From positions 1-8,071 of the forward strand of contig CAKZJM010000035.1 in the NCBI GenBank assembly GCA_936943315.1: a stretch of DNA of 8,071 nt. The letters are read 5' to 3'. Shown here in pieces: positions 1-6,640 of this stretch. The notes under the pieces were generated by a model. The model saw only the letters and a program-made list of their open reading frames with translations. It did not search any database and was not told where the DNA came from. Every line of letters begins with the position of its first letter. Positions within the stretch are counted from its first letter, which is position 1. A program made the translations under genes and the position numbers. This DNA comes from an uncultured Methylophilus sp. (lineage in GTDB: Bacteria; Pseudomonadota; Gammaproteobacteria; Burkholderiales; Methylophilaceae).

Positions 1-1341
1 GCTACGTTCTGCCAATTTGCGCACCTCGGCGGCAACCACGGCAAAGCCTTTGCCATGCTCACCAGCACGCGCCGCTTCAATGGCTGCGTTCAGCGCCAAC
101 AGGTTGGTCTGATAGGCAATGTCATCAATGATGCCAATCTTATCGGCGATGCTCTTCATCGCAACCACGGTGTCTTTCACTGCATCTCCACCTTCGTTGG
201 CATCTTTCGCTGCTTTACCGGCAATGCCGTCGGTCACTTTGGAGTTTTCAGTGTTTTGATTAATAGAGGCACTCATTTGCTCGACGGAGGCAGAGGTCTC
301 TTCGACTGAAGCGGCTTGCTCGTTGGTCGCCTGGCTGATGCTTTGCGCAGTTGCGCTCACTTGTTCGGAGGCACTGGCGATGTTGTCGGCAGAACCACGG
401 ACTTCGGCAATAATGCCTGTCAGCTTGTTAACCATCCCATCGATGGCAAACAGGATGCTGCCGGTATCGCCTGGGCGCAAATCTGTCTTAACAGTCAAAT
501 CACCGTCGGCCACCCGTTTGACAATGCCCGCAGCATAAGCAGGCTCACCGCCAATTTGTGCCAACAGTTGCTCGACCATTTGTTTCATGGAGTAAAGCAG
601 GCTGCTGGTATCCCCAGGTTTGGTTTCTACCTGAACGGTGTAATCACCAGCCGCCACTGTTTTCACCACGGAAGCAGCATAATCAGGCTCACCACCCAAC
701 TCTTTTAAAAGGTTACGAGTAATAATGAAACCAATGATGGCAGCCAGAGCAATGACTACCACAGCAATCGTGCGAGATAAAAACAATGCTTTTGATTGCG
801 TGTCTGAGGCGTCTTTGGATGCTTTTTGACCAATTTCGACGTTGTATTTCCTGTCTGCATCAATTGCTAGTGACACTTTCAAAAAGTCTTCTTTAGCCGC
901 AAAAACAGCCTTGCGCGCCTCATCAATCTTGTTCGCACGTGAAAGCGATAACACTCTTTCGCGTACGCCGTCATAATTTTTGAGTTCTGACTTGATGCCT
1001 TCAATCAGGCCACGGTCTTTATCGTCTGTGATATTTTCTGACTCATACTTTTTAACGCTTTCATCAAGTTTGGCGCGATACTCCAAGATGACTCGATCAA
1101 GCTGTGTCATCGTGGCATCATCGGTATTCACGATGTGCTGATATACCGTCTCTTGCATATCAGCATACGCTTTCGACATATCATCCAGAACAATAATACT
1201 AGGTACCGTATTGATATTCAGGTAGTTTGTTTTGTTGTATACCTCATCAATATAATACTGAGCCATCGATGCAATCAGGATCAGACCAAATATGGCCGTA
1301 CCAATCAAAAGCATCATTTTTTTTGCAACGGTCATTTTCAT
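1..1341 (-). CDS. Transmembrane methyl-accepting chemotaxis protein, 3' end cut by the window edge
   Basis: This is a chemoreceptor that would control CheA through CheW at the inner membrane. I translated 447 uninterrupted residues from the ATG at 1341; the C-terminal part lies beyond the left edge. TM1 is at about residues 9-29, a periplasmic four-helix-bundle type sensor (4HB_MCP-like) at about 30-185, and TM2 at about 187-207. Two tandem HAMP-like units follow, each opening with a GGEP motif (residues 216-219 and 264-267, 48 residues apart). The signalling helix then includes a methylation-type segment with a Glu pair (VEETSASVEQM) and the canonical hairpin tip (QTNLLALNAAIEAARAGE). The start is supported by AGGA 7 nt upstream of the ATG. 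The gene lies 19 nt after the cheW stop, so it is probably co-transcribed. The ligand cannot be read from the sequence. Family assignment is secure. Confidence 0.95.
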   Translation of the reverse strand, partial: MKMTVAKKMMLLIGTAIFGLILIASMAQYYIDEVYNKTNYLNINTVPSIIVLDDMSKAYADMQETVYQHIVNTDDATMTQLDRVILEYRAKLDESVKKYESENITDDKDRGLIEGIKSELKNYDGVRERVLSLSRANKIDEARKAVFAAKEDFLKVSLAIDADRKYNVEIGQKASKDASDTQSKALFLSRTIAVVVIALAAIIGFIITRNLLKELGGEPDYAASVVKTVAAGDYTVQVETKPGDTSSLLYSMKQMVEQLLAQIGGEPAYAAGIVKRVADGDLTVKTDLRPGDTGSILFAIDGMVNKLTGIIAEVRGSADNIASASEQVSATAQSISQATNEQAASVEETSASVEQMSASINQNTENSKVTDGIAGKAAKDANEGGDAVKDTVVAMKSIADKIGIIDDIAYQTNLLALNAAIEAARAGEHGKGFAVVAAEVRKLAERS

Positions 1342-1360
1342 TTCATATCCTTTTCAACAT

Positions 1361-1891
1361 TTACTGCTGTTTCACTTGACCAGCCAAGGCGGCTACTTCT
1401 TCTATCGATAACACGCTATTTACATTCAAAATAATCACAAACTTGCCACCAATCTTGCCCATGCCTTCAATAAAGTCGGCACGGATATTTGCGCCAAAGC
1501 TGGGCGCAGGCTCAATGTTACCTGGCTCAATATCGACCACTTCATTGACCGCATCGACCATGACGCCGACCACTTGTGTACCTTCGGCATGCTCAACTTC
1601 AATAATCACGATGCAGGTTTTACGCGTGATCTCGGCACTGGGTTTATCGAACCGCGCCGCCATGTCGATGACAGGCACCACGGCACCGCGTAAATTAATC
1701 ACGCCGCGGATAAACACTGGCATGCGGGGGACTTCTGTCAATTGGCCGTATTCAATAATCTCCTTGATATTGAGAATATTGAGGGCGAATGTTTCGCGCC
1801 CGAGGACAAAGGTCAAGTATTGCTGAATCGAATCCTCTAACACTGCTTGCTGATTTGTTGGTGGCTGTGCCACGATGAGTTCACTCATCAT
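1361..1891 (-). CDS. cheW: CheW receptor-kinase coupling protein
   Basis: CheW is the cytoplasmic adaptor that links MCP hairpin tips to the P5 domain of CheA. The 176-residue product is one CheW domain spanning about residues 23-165. The signature is clear: QYLTFVLGRETFAL near the start, IRGVINLRGAVVPVIDM at 61-77 with the conserved NLRG (66-69) that contacts receptors, and a GMGK...GKFVIILN strand near the end. It is slightly longer than minimal CheW because of about 20 polar residues at the N-terminus. Two adjacent ATGs can start it. AGGA lies only 3 nt before the first (1891) but 6 nt before the second (1888), so the real start may be 1888 (MSELIV...). It sits between two MCP genes. There is no receiver domain, so it is not CheV. 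Confidence 0.96.
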   Translation of the reverse strand: MMSELIVAQPPTNQQAVLEDSIQQYLTFVLGRETFALNILNIKEIIEYGQLTEVPRMPVFIRGVINLRGAVVPVIDMAARFDKPSAEITRKTCIVIIEVEHAEGTQVVGVMVDAVNEVVDIEPGNIEPAPSFGANIRADFIEGMGKIGGKFVIILNVNSVLSIEEVAALAGQVKQQ

Positions 1892-1921
1892 TTTTCCTTT
1901 CGCAGATCGCTATCAGGTCAG

Positions 1922-1970
1922 CATCGGTAACCAGCGATTCGGCTACCGATGACGCCGGTCATCTATCGGT
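1922..1970. other. Overlapping inverted repeats between the mcp stop and cheW
   Basis: The 78-nt gap between the mcp stop and cheW contains two mutually exclusive stem-loops. CATCGGTA (1922-1929) pairs perfectly with TACCGATG (1944-1951) and is helped by an inner CC/GG pair. GATGAC (1948-1953) instead pairs with GTCATC (1958-1963) around a GCCG loop, and ACCGAT (1945-1950) could alternatively pair with ATCGGT (1965-1970), which reaches into the stop codon. No U-run follows on the minus strand, so it is not a classical terminator. It could be an mRNA processing or stability element, or a partial attenuator setting the cheW level relative to the upstream genes. The function is inferred only. 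Confidence 0.5.
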
Positions 1971-3595
1971 TAGAACTTTACGAACTGAGCTTCATCAACT
2001 TGCGTTGCATAGTCATTGCTAGGCGTATTGGGCGCAACTCTGGAGATCAGCGGTTTAGACACTTTCTTGATCACGTTTTTAGCGGCAGCAGTCACCGGCA
2101 CGTCATCTGCGCTGACTTTAAAGAACCCAATCAGGTGTTGCAGTTGCTCAGCCTGTCCACTCATTTCTTCTGCCGTCGCCGCCAGTTCTTCACTGGAGCT
2201 GGCGTTTTGCTGTGTGGTCTGGCTCAGTTGATTCATGGCCGCAGTGATCTGCAAGGCACCACTGCTTTGCTCTTCGCTGGCGGCATAAATCTCTTGCACC
2301 AGGTCACTGGTTTTATTGATGCTAGGCACAATTTCGTCCAGCAAGTCACCGGCACGCTCGGCCAGACCCACAGAATTCTTGGCCACTTCGCCAATCTCTT
2401 GCGCAGCCACCTGGCTACGCTCGGCCAATTTACGCACCTCGGCGGCCACCACGGCAAAGCCTTTGCCATGCTCGCCAGCGCGGGCGGCTTCAATCGCAGC
2501 GTTCAGGGCCAACAGGTTAGTCTGGTAGGCGATGTCATCAATAATGCTGATCTTGTCTGCAATGCTCTTCATCGCAACCACGGTGTCTTTCACCGCAGAG
2601 CCCCCTTCGTTGGCGTCTGTTGCGGCCTTACCGGCAATGCCATCGGTCACTTTGGAGTTTTCGGCGTTCTGGTTAATTGAGGCACTCATTTGCTCTACAG
2701 AGGCGGAAGTCTCTTCGACTGAAGCGGCTTGTTCATTGGTGGCCTGACTGATGCTTTGTGCGGTTGCACTCACTTGCTCGGAGGCACTGGCAATGTTGTC
2801 AGCTGAAGACTTGATCTCATGAATCACATTACTGATCTTTTCAGACATCATCTTCATGGCGGCCATCATCTGGCCAATCTCATCTTTTGAGTTCACTTCC
2901 ACCCGTTGTGTCAGGTCACCATTGGCCATGGCGTTGGCAGATTGAACCGCGCTATTCAATGGACGGGTAATAGAGCGAATGGTGAAAAACGCCAGCGCCA
3001 ACACGGCTAAAGAAAGCACACCACCCACCGCTAAACCGGTGACAATCGCAGACGATTTGATTTGAATCGCAGACTCGGCCGAAGTCTTAGCCAGGGCCTG
3101 GTTGTAAGCCATGTGTTCATCAATGGCGCTATTCAGTTCTTCAGCCAATTTGGCATTCGCGGTGAGGATAGCCAGCGCCTCCTTTTGCTTACCATCTCTG
3201 GAGAGCTTGATCACCTCAGTCATGCCGGGAGTGTATGCTTCAAAGCCTTTGCGCACCTTTTCCAGCAATTCTTTATCTTTCGCGTCTGCGATATTTTCAT
3301 TGTTATATTTAATGAGTGCATCCTCAAGGCCCTTGCGTGCTTCATTAATGGCCTCTTCGATTTTGGTCATGTTGCTCTGGTCAGTATTCAGCACATGGCG
3401 ATAGACCCTGACACGCAACTGGCCAAATTTTTTCATCCCTTCATTAAGTGTACTGATACTAGGAATACCATTCACGTTTGCATTATTGGTTGCCTCAAAT
3501 ACCTTTTCGATGCTGCTGTAGCTCAGAGCAATTAAACTGAATAACCCCACCACTGCAATGGCAATCATGAGTGATATTTTTTGAGAAACTTTCAT
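1970..3595 (-). CDS. Transmembrane methyl-accepting chemotaxis protein (complete)
   Basis: This is a complete 541-residue chemoreceptor. TM1 is at about residues 7-26, a periplasmic four-helix-bundle sensor at about 27-182, TM2 at about 183-205, and a single canonical HAMP at about 203-256 (ITRPL ... GDLTQRV ... DEIGQM). The cytoplasmic signalling hairpin runs from about 264 to 492. Glu pairs typical of methylation sites occur at 295-296 and 469-470, and the tip is QTNLLALNAAIEAARAGE (358-375). After a variable linker the protein ends in DEAQFVKF, an aromatic tail of the kind seen on many MCPs and a possible tether for adaptation enzymes. The ribosome site is weak. The gene lies 59 nt after the cheA stop. 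Its signalling domain closely matches that of the MCP after cheW, but its HAMP region differs. The ligand is unknown. Confidence 0.97.
   Translation of the reverse strand: MKVSQKISLMIAIAVVGLFSLIALSYSSIEKVFEATNNANVNGIPSISTLNEGMKKFGQLRVRVYRHVLNTDQSNMTKIEEAINEARKGLEDALIKYNNENIADAKDKELLEKVRKGFEAYTPGMTEVIKLSRDGKQKEALAILTANAKLAEELNSAIDEHMAYNQALAKTSAESAIQIKSSAIVTGLAVGGVLSLAVLALAFFTIRSITRPLNSAVQSANAMANGDLTQRVEVNSKDEIGQMMAAMKMMSEKISNVIHEIKSSADNIASASEQVSATAQSISQATNEQAASVEETSASVEQMSASINQNAENSKVTDGIAGKAATDANEGGSAVKDTVVAMKSIADKISIIDDIAYQTNLLALNAAIEAARAGEHGKGFAVVAAEVRKLAERSQVAAQEIGEVAKNSVGLAERAGDLLDEIVPSINKTSDLVQEIYAASEEQSSGALQITAAMNQLSQTTQQNASSSEELAATAEEMSGQAEQLQHLIGFFKVSADDVPVTAAAKNVIKKVSKPLISRVAPNTPSNDYATQVDEAQFVKF
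2414..2806 (-). repeat. Signalling-domain block shared with the downstream MCP (copy at 1-393)
   Basis: Residues 264-394 of this MCP align without gaps to residues 317-447 of the MCP at 1-1341. I count 4 differences in 131 residues (about 97% identity) but about 51 in 393 nucleotides (about 87%), by hand. The block covers the methylation-type N-helix and the hairpin tip. It is a coding paralogy, not a mobile repeat, and the other copy is cut by the window edge. Confidence 0.9.
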
Positions 3596-3654
3596 TACAA
3601 ACCCGCTTTCTTTAATTAATAAATTGTTGGCTAAACCGCTCGCAAAGTGACTAC

Positions 3655-5382
3655 TTAGCTTTCAGCAAGCGCCTGTTCTTTCGTGCTTTCCCTATTGGCC
3701 AGTTGCATCATGCGTGGCACATCCAACACCAATGCCACACTGCCCGAGCCAAGAATGGTGAAGCCGCCAATACCCTTCACGTGCTCAAACACCTTGCCCA
3801 GGGGTTTAATCACAGTCTGGAACTCACCAATCAACTTATCTACTACCAAGCCTACCTTTTGGTTTGCATACTGCATGACGACGATGTTTTGCCGTGCAGG
3901 AGGCTCCCCTTTACATTCAAACTCTTGCCTGAGCTTGAGGTAAGGCAATACCTCGCCCCTCAGGTTAATGAAGTTGCGTTTATCGCTGACTGAAGACTCG
4001 TAATCTTCAGTCGACAATTCGATACACTCGACCACCATGTCTAACGGCACCACATAAGACGAGTCGGCCACGCCCACCAGGAACCCATCAATAATGGCCA
4101 GCGTCAGAGGCAAGCGGATGCTCATGGTGCATCCCAGCCCCGGTGTGGATTGAATATCTATGGTGCCGCGTAAGGCCTGGATATTGCGCTTGACCACATC
4201 CATGCCCACACCACGGCCAGACAGGTTGCTGACGGCATCCGCCGTTGAAAACCCTGCCTCAAAAATAAGGTTGTAGATTTCTTTATCGCTGAGTGACTGA
4301 TCAGGCGATACCAGGCCTTTGTCTATGGCTTTGGCCAGAATCTTGTCGCGGTTGAGGCCTGCACCGTCATCACTGACTTCAATCACAATGCTGCCTGAAT
4401 CGTGGAAAGCATTGAGTTTGAGGGTGCCATAAGCGGGCTTGCCTTTGGCCACGCGCGCCTCGGCGGATTCAATGCCGTGATCCATGGAGTTGCGGACCAG
4501 ATGGGTGAGCGGATCGCTGATTTTTTCAACCACGGTTTTATCCAGCTCGGTTTCTTCGCCGCTGATTTCCAGGCGGATATCTTTGCCGAGCTCTTTGCTG
4601 ACATCGCGCACCACGCGGTTAAAGCGGCTGAAGGTGGCACCGATTTGCACCATGCGCAATGCCAGGGCCGAGTCACGCACTTGCTCTACCAGCGTCGCAA
4701 TATTGGAGGTCGCCTCATTCATGGCGCTATCGCCAGATTTATTGGCAATCAAGGTGGCACCGGCACCGGCGATAATGAGCTCGCCTACCAGGTTAATCAA
4801 TTCATCCAGCTTGTTGGCATCGATGCGGATAAAGTTGGATTCTGAATTTTTGGTTTCTTTGACCTGGCGTTGTTTTTCAAGCGCGGCATTGACCACGGCT
4901 GGTTGCACCAACTGCTCGTTGACCAGCGCCTGGCCAATCGGTTGCTTGTCTACTGCTGGCAGGTCTGCCTGTTTAGCCAGCGCGGCTTCCAGTTCATTGG
5001 GGGTCAGGGTCCCGCATTTGACCAGAATCTCGCCCAGCTTCATCTCTTCATTCGAGAGACGTTCAATCAGGTCAATATAGTGCTGGATCTGGCCATGTGG
5101 CGGCAGGATATGAACCTCGCAATCATCGCGGACAAAATCAAAAATGCTTTCGATTTCGACTTTGCTGGCCTGGCTTTCATAGCTGATTTCAAAGCCCAGG
5201 TAGCAACTCTCGGCATCTATTTCCTCCAGCGCTGGCAATCCTTGCGTGATGGTGACCAGGTGCACAATCTTGCCCATGGTGTTCATATAGCGCAGGAAAC
5301 TGAAAGGATCCATGCCGCTACGGAAAGTATCGGGGCCAAATCTTAAAGAAAGGTGCCAGCAACCGGTTTCTACCGTATTCAT
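3655..5382 (-). CDS. cheA: CheA histidine kinase lacking P1 (P2-like to P5)
   Basis: This is the kinase core of the chemotaxis array. It binds ATP and would phosphorylate a P1/Hpt histidine, which then passes phosphate to CheY. The 575 residues have no Hpt domain. Domains in order: a P2-like response-regulator-binding region (about 8-93; WHLSLRFGPD, GMDPFSFLRYMNTMG, FDFVRDDC); two tandem short motifs (114-138 and 148-171) resembling MshEN units; P3 dimerisation (about 184-250); P4 ATPase with N box HLVRNSMDHG (294-303), G1 DDGAG (338-342) and SGRGVGMD (388-395); and P5 CheW-like domain (about 424-560). The ATG at 5382 has GAGG 8 nt upstream. The preceding Hpt gene ends 3 nt before it in the same frame, which suggests translational coupling. 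Together the two parts have the length of one ordinary CheA. Kinase motifs look intact. Confidence 0.95.
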   Translation of the reverse strand: MNTVETGCWHLSLRFGPDTFRSGMDPFSFLRYMNTMGKIVHLVTITQGLPALEEIDAESCYLGFEISYESQASKVEIESIFDFVRDDCEVHILPPHGQIQHYIDLIERLSNEEMKLGEILVKCGTLTPNELEAALAKQADLPAVDKQPIGQALVNEQLVQPAVVNAALEKQRQVKETKNSESNFIRIDANKLDELINLVGELIIAGAGATLIANKSGDSAMNEATSNIATLVEQVRDSALALRMVQIGATFSRFNRVVRDVSKELGKDIRLEISGEETELDKTVVEKISDPLTHLVRNSMDHGIESAEARVAKGKPAYGTLKLNAFHDSGSIVIEVSDDGAGLNRDKILAKAIDKGLVSPDQSLSDKEIYNLIFEAGFSTADAVSNLSGRGVGMDVVKRNIQALRGTIDIQSTPGLGCTMSIRLPLTLAIIDGFLVGVADSSYVVPLDMVVECIELSTEDYESSVSDKRNFINLRGEVLPYLKLRQEFECKGEPPARQNIVVMQYANQKVGLVVDKLIGEFQTVIKPLGKVFEHVKGIGGFTILGSGSVALVLDVPRMMQLANRESTKEQALAES

Positions 5383-5400
5383 GCTTTACACCTCACCTTG
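5380..5400 (-). promoter_or_regulatory. Ribosome binding site and stop-start junction of the split cheA
   Basis: On the minus strand the Hpt gene ends ...GGT GAG GTG TAA, followed by AGC and then the ATG of the kinase part, all in one frame. GAGG lies inside the last Hpt codons, 8 nt before the ATG, a normal spacing for re-initiation. A ribosome finishing the Hpt gene would be in place to start the kinase gene, which would keep the two products near a fixed ratio. Confidence 0.75.
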
Positions 5401-5844
5401 AGGCGCTTCTACCGTGGCAGCCACAGGCAATGCGGCTACGGAGGCTGATGCACTGACACCCAAGTAGACATTGAGGCGATTAATCAGGCTATCGTTCACC
5501 ACCAGGGTGTCGGCATCTGGCTTGGTGCCTTCGGCCACATGATCAATCAGCTTGCTGATAAAGTCGCCCACTTCCAGAAACAGGGCGATGATTTCTTCGG
5601 TGACCGGGATTTGGCCATTACGGACTTTATCGAGTACGCTTTCAGCCACATGGGTGAAGCTGATAATAAAATCGAGGCCAAACAATCCAGCCGACCCTTT
5701 AATGGTATGGGCGGCACGGAAAATGGCATTAATTTTTTCATCGTCTTGCGGATTTTGTTCCAGGGTCAGCAAAGCCTCTTCCATTTGCTGCAACAAATCG
5801 CGGCTCTCAATGATATAAATCTGTAGGGACTCATCTAATTGCAT
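5386..5844 (-). CDS. Stand-alone Hpt (CheA P1) phosphotransfer protein
   Basis: This 152-residue protein is the missing P1 domain of CheA. The phosphoacceptor is His46 in the motif FRAAHTIKGSAGLFG (42-56), within a helical Hpt domain of about residues 1-105. It would be phosphorylated in trans by the P4 domain encoded next door and pass phosphate to CheY. After residue 130 comes an Ala/Val/Ser/Pro linker typical of the P1-P2 connector, ending at a TAA (5386-5388). The next codon but one in the same frame is the ATG of the kinase part. So this is either a true gene split, favoured by the intact start and ribosome site downstream, or an ordinary cheA broken by one nonsense change or a sequence error. 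AGGA lies 9 nt before its own ATG. Confidence 0.93.
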   Translation of the reverse strand: MQLDESLQIYIIESRDLLQQMEEALLTLEQNPQDDEKINAIFRAAHTIKGSAGLFGLDFIISFTHVAESVLDKVRNGQIPVTEEIIALFLEVGDFISKLIDHVAEGTKPDADTLVVNDSLINRLNVYLGVSASASVAALPVAATVEAPQGEV

Positions 5845-5869
5845 GGTGTTTTATCCTCAAATATTGATG

Positions 5870-6193
5870 TCAAGCGGCGATGTCGGTTAACACCTGGGTC
5901 ACACCAAAAAAACCGGCCAGGTCCGAAAGTTCGATCAAGGCAGTCACGGCATCACTGGGGTTTTCCAACTGAAAAGGCAACCCATCTGACAGGGTATGCG
6001 AGCGGATAGCGATCAGAATCTGTAAACCGGCTGCATCCACTTCATCCACCTCAGCTAAATCAAGATGAATCGGTAGCGTCTTATGCATGCCAGCTTGCAC
6101 CTGGGTCATGGTGTCTGCCGCGTTGTAAATATTCAGCTCGCCGCTGAAGGTCAGCGCACAACGCGCTTCATTGGTATCAATCATGACTGGCAT
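5870..6193 (-). CDS. Single-domain STAS protein (anti-sigma antagonist fold)
   Basis: This 107-residue protein is a lone STAS domain: strand ALTFSGELNIYNAADT (13-28), central strand LDLAEVDEVDAAGLQILI (44-61), then GLPFQLENPSDAV and a C-terminal helix. STAS proteins bind partner proteins or small ligands, and stand-alone ones are known in chemotaxis clusters; a role in the array or as an adaptor to CheA/Hpt is inferred. In SpoIIAA-like antagonists the phosphorylated serine lies in DSSG; here the loop reads DAAG (53-56), so Ser/Thr phosphorylation there is not possible. GGAG lies 9 nt before the ATG at 6193; a second ATG at codon 4 is less well spaced. It lies between cheY (52-nt gap) and the Hpt gene (25-nt gap). 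Confidence 0.9.
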   Translation of the reverse strand: MPVMIDTNEARCALTFSGELNIYNAADTMTQVQAGMHKTLPIHLDLAEVDEVDAAGLQILIAIRSHTLSDGLPFQLENPSDAVTALIELSDLAGFFGVTQVLTDIAA

Positions 6194-6234
6194 AGGGAAG
6201 AACTCCGTGAGAATTAGATCGGCCGAAAATGCTG

Positions 6235-6249
6235 ATAGCCGCGGGCTAT
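6235..6249. other. Small hairpin over the cheY stop codon
   Basis: ATAGCC (6235-6240) and GGCTAT (6244-6249) form a perfect 6-bp stem with a 3-nt loop that includes the cheY TAG stop. There is no U-run after it. It may affect 3'-end stability or coupling to the STAS gene, or be chance. Confidence 0.25.
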
Positions 6250-6614
6250 GGCAGCACCAGTTTGGAGACGGCGTTTAATAATTGTGGTGGTTGAAAAGGT
6301 TTCACCATCCACGCTTTGGCCCCGCCTGCCTGACCTTGCATTTTTTTCTCTTCGGCACTTTCTGTCGTCAGCATGATGACAGGCGTGAATTTATAGGCAG
6401 GGATCTGCTTGCTGGCTTTGAGAAACTCAATGCCGTTCATATTCGGCATGTTCACATCGCTAATGATCAGGTGAATTTTTTGTCCGTTTAATTTGGAGAG
6501 GGCATCCCTGCCATCTTCGGCTTCAATCACATCGTAGCCTGCCCCTTTAAGGGCAGTGCCAACCACGGATCGTAAAGAAGAGGAATCGTCTACAATTAAA
6601 ATGGTTTTTGCCAT
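6246..6614 (-). CDS. cheY: CheY-type single-domain response regulator
   Basis: This is a 122-residue receiver domain with no output domain. As CheY it would take phosphate from the Hpt/P1 histidine and bind the flagellar motor switch. Active-site residues are complete: acidic pair Asp9-Asp10 (ILIVDDSSSLR), phosphoacceptor Asp53 (ISDVNMPNMNG), Thr83 (MLTTES) and Lys105 (MVKPF). The switch position that is Tyr106 in E. coli CheY is Trp102 here (AWMVKPF). AAGGA lies 7 nt before the ATG at 6614. The gene follows the soluble MCP-like gene by 26 nt and precedes the STAS gene, consistent with co-transcription with the kinase genes. Its identity as a receiver is certain. Whether it drives the motor or another output cannot be seen here. 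Confidence 0.95.
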   Translation of the reverse strand: MAKTILIVDDSSSLRSVVGTALKGAGYDVIEAEDGRDALSKLNGQKIHLIISDVNMPNMNGIEFLKASKQIPAYKFTPVIMLTTESAEEKKMQGQAGGAKAWMVKPFQPPQLLNAVSKLVLP

Positions 6615-6640
6615 GGCTAAGTCCTTGTTATAGAGTGTGT

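Noticed and set aside
1343..1360. Five-codon minus-strand mini-ORF between cheW and the next MCP
   Set aside because: An ATG directly after the cheW stop gives only MLKRI and overlaps the ribosome site of the MCP; chance in a short gap.
1922..1970. Rho-independent terminator after the MCP
   Set aside because: Stable stems exist but no U-tract follows on either strand, and cheW continues in the same direction.
1949..2680. Long plus-strand open frame (243 codons) opposite the MCP
   Set aside because: It lies antisense within a clear MCP gene in a conserved coding region, has no recognisable domain, and is the shadow of biased codon use.
4484..5080. Plus-strand open frame (198 codons) opposite cheA
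   Set aside because: Ser/Leu/Arg-rich shadow translation of the CheA P2-P4 coding region with no family resemblance.
5386..5388. Recoded stop (selenocysteine or pyrrolysine)
   Set aside because: The codon is TAA, not TGA or TAG, and the position is in a disordered linker with no catalytic role.
5386..5844. cheA as a pseudogene
   Set aside because: Both halves keep intact motifs, there is no frameshift, and the second half has a well-spaced ribosome site and ATG. A functional split is more likely, although a nonsense change cannot be excluded from the sequence alone.
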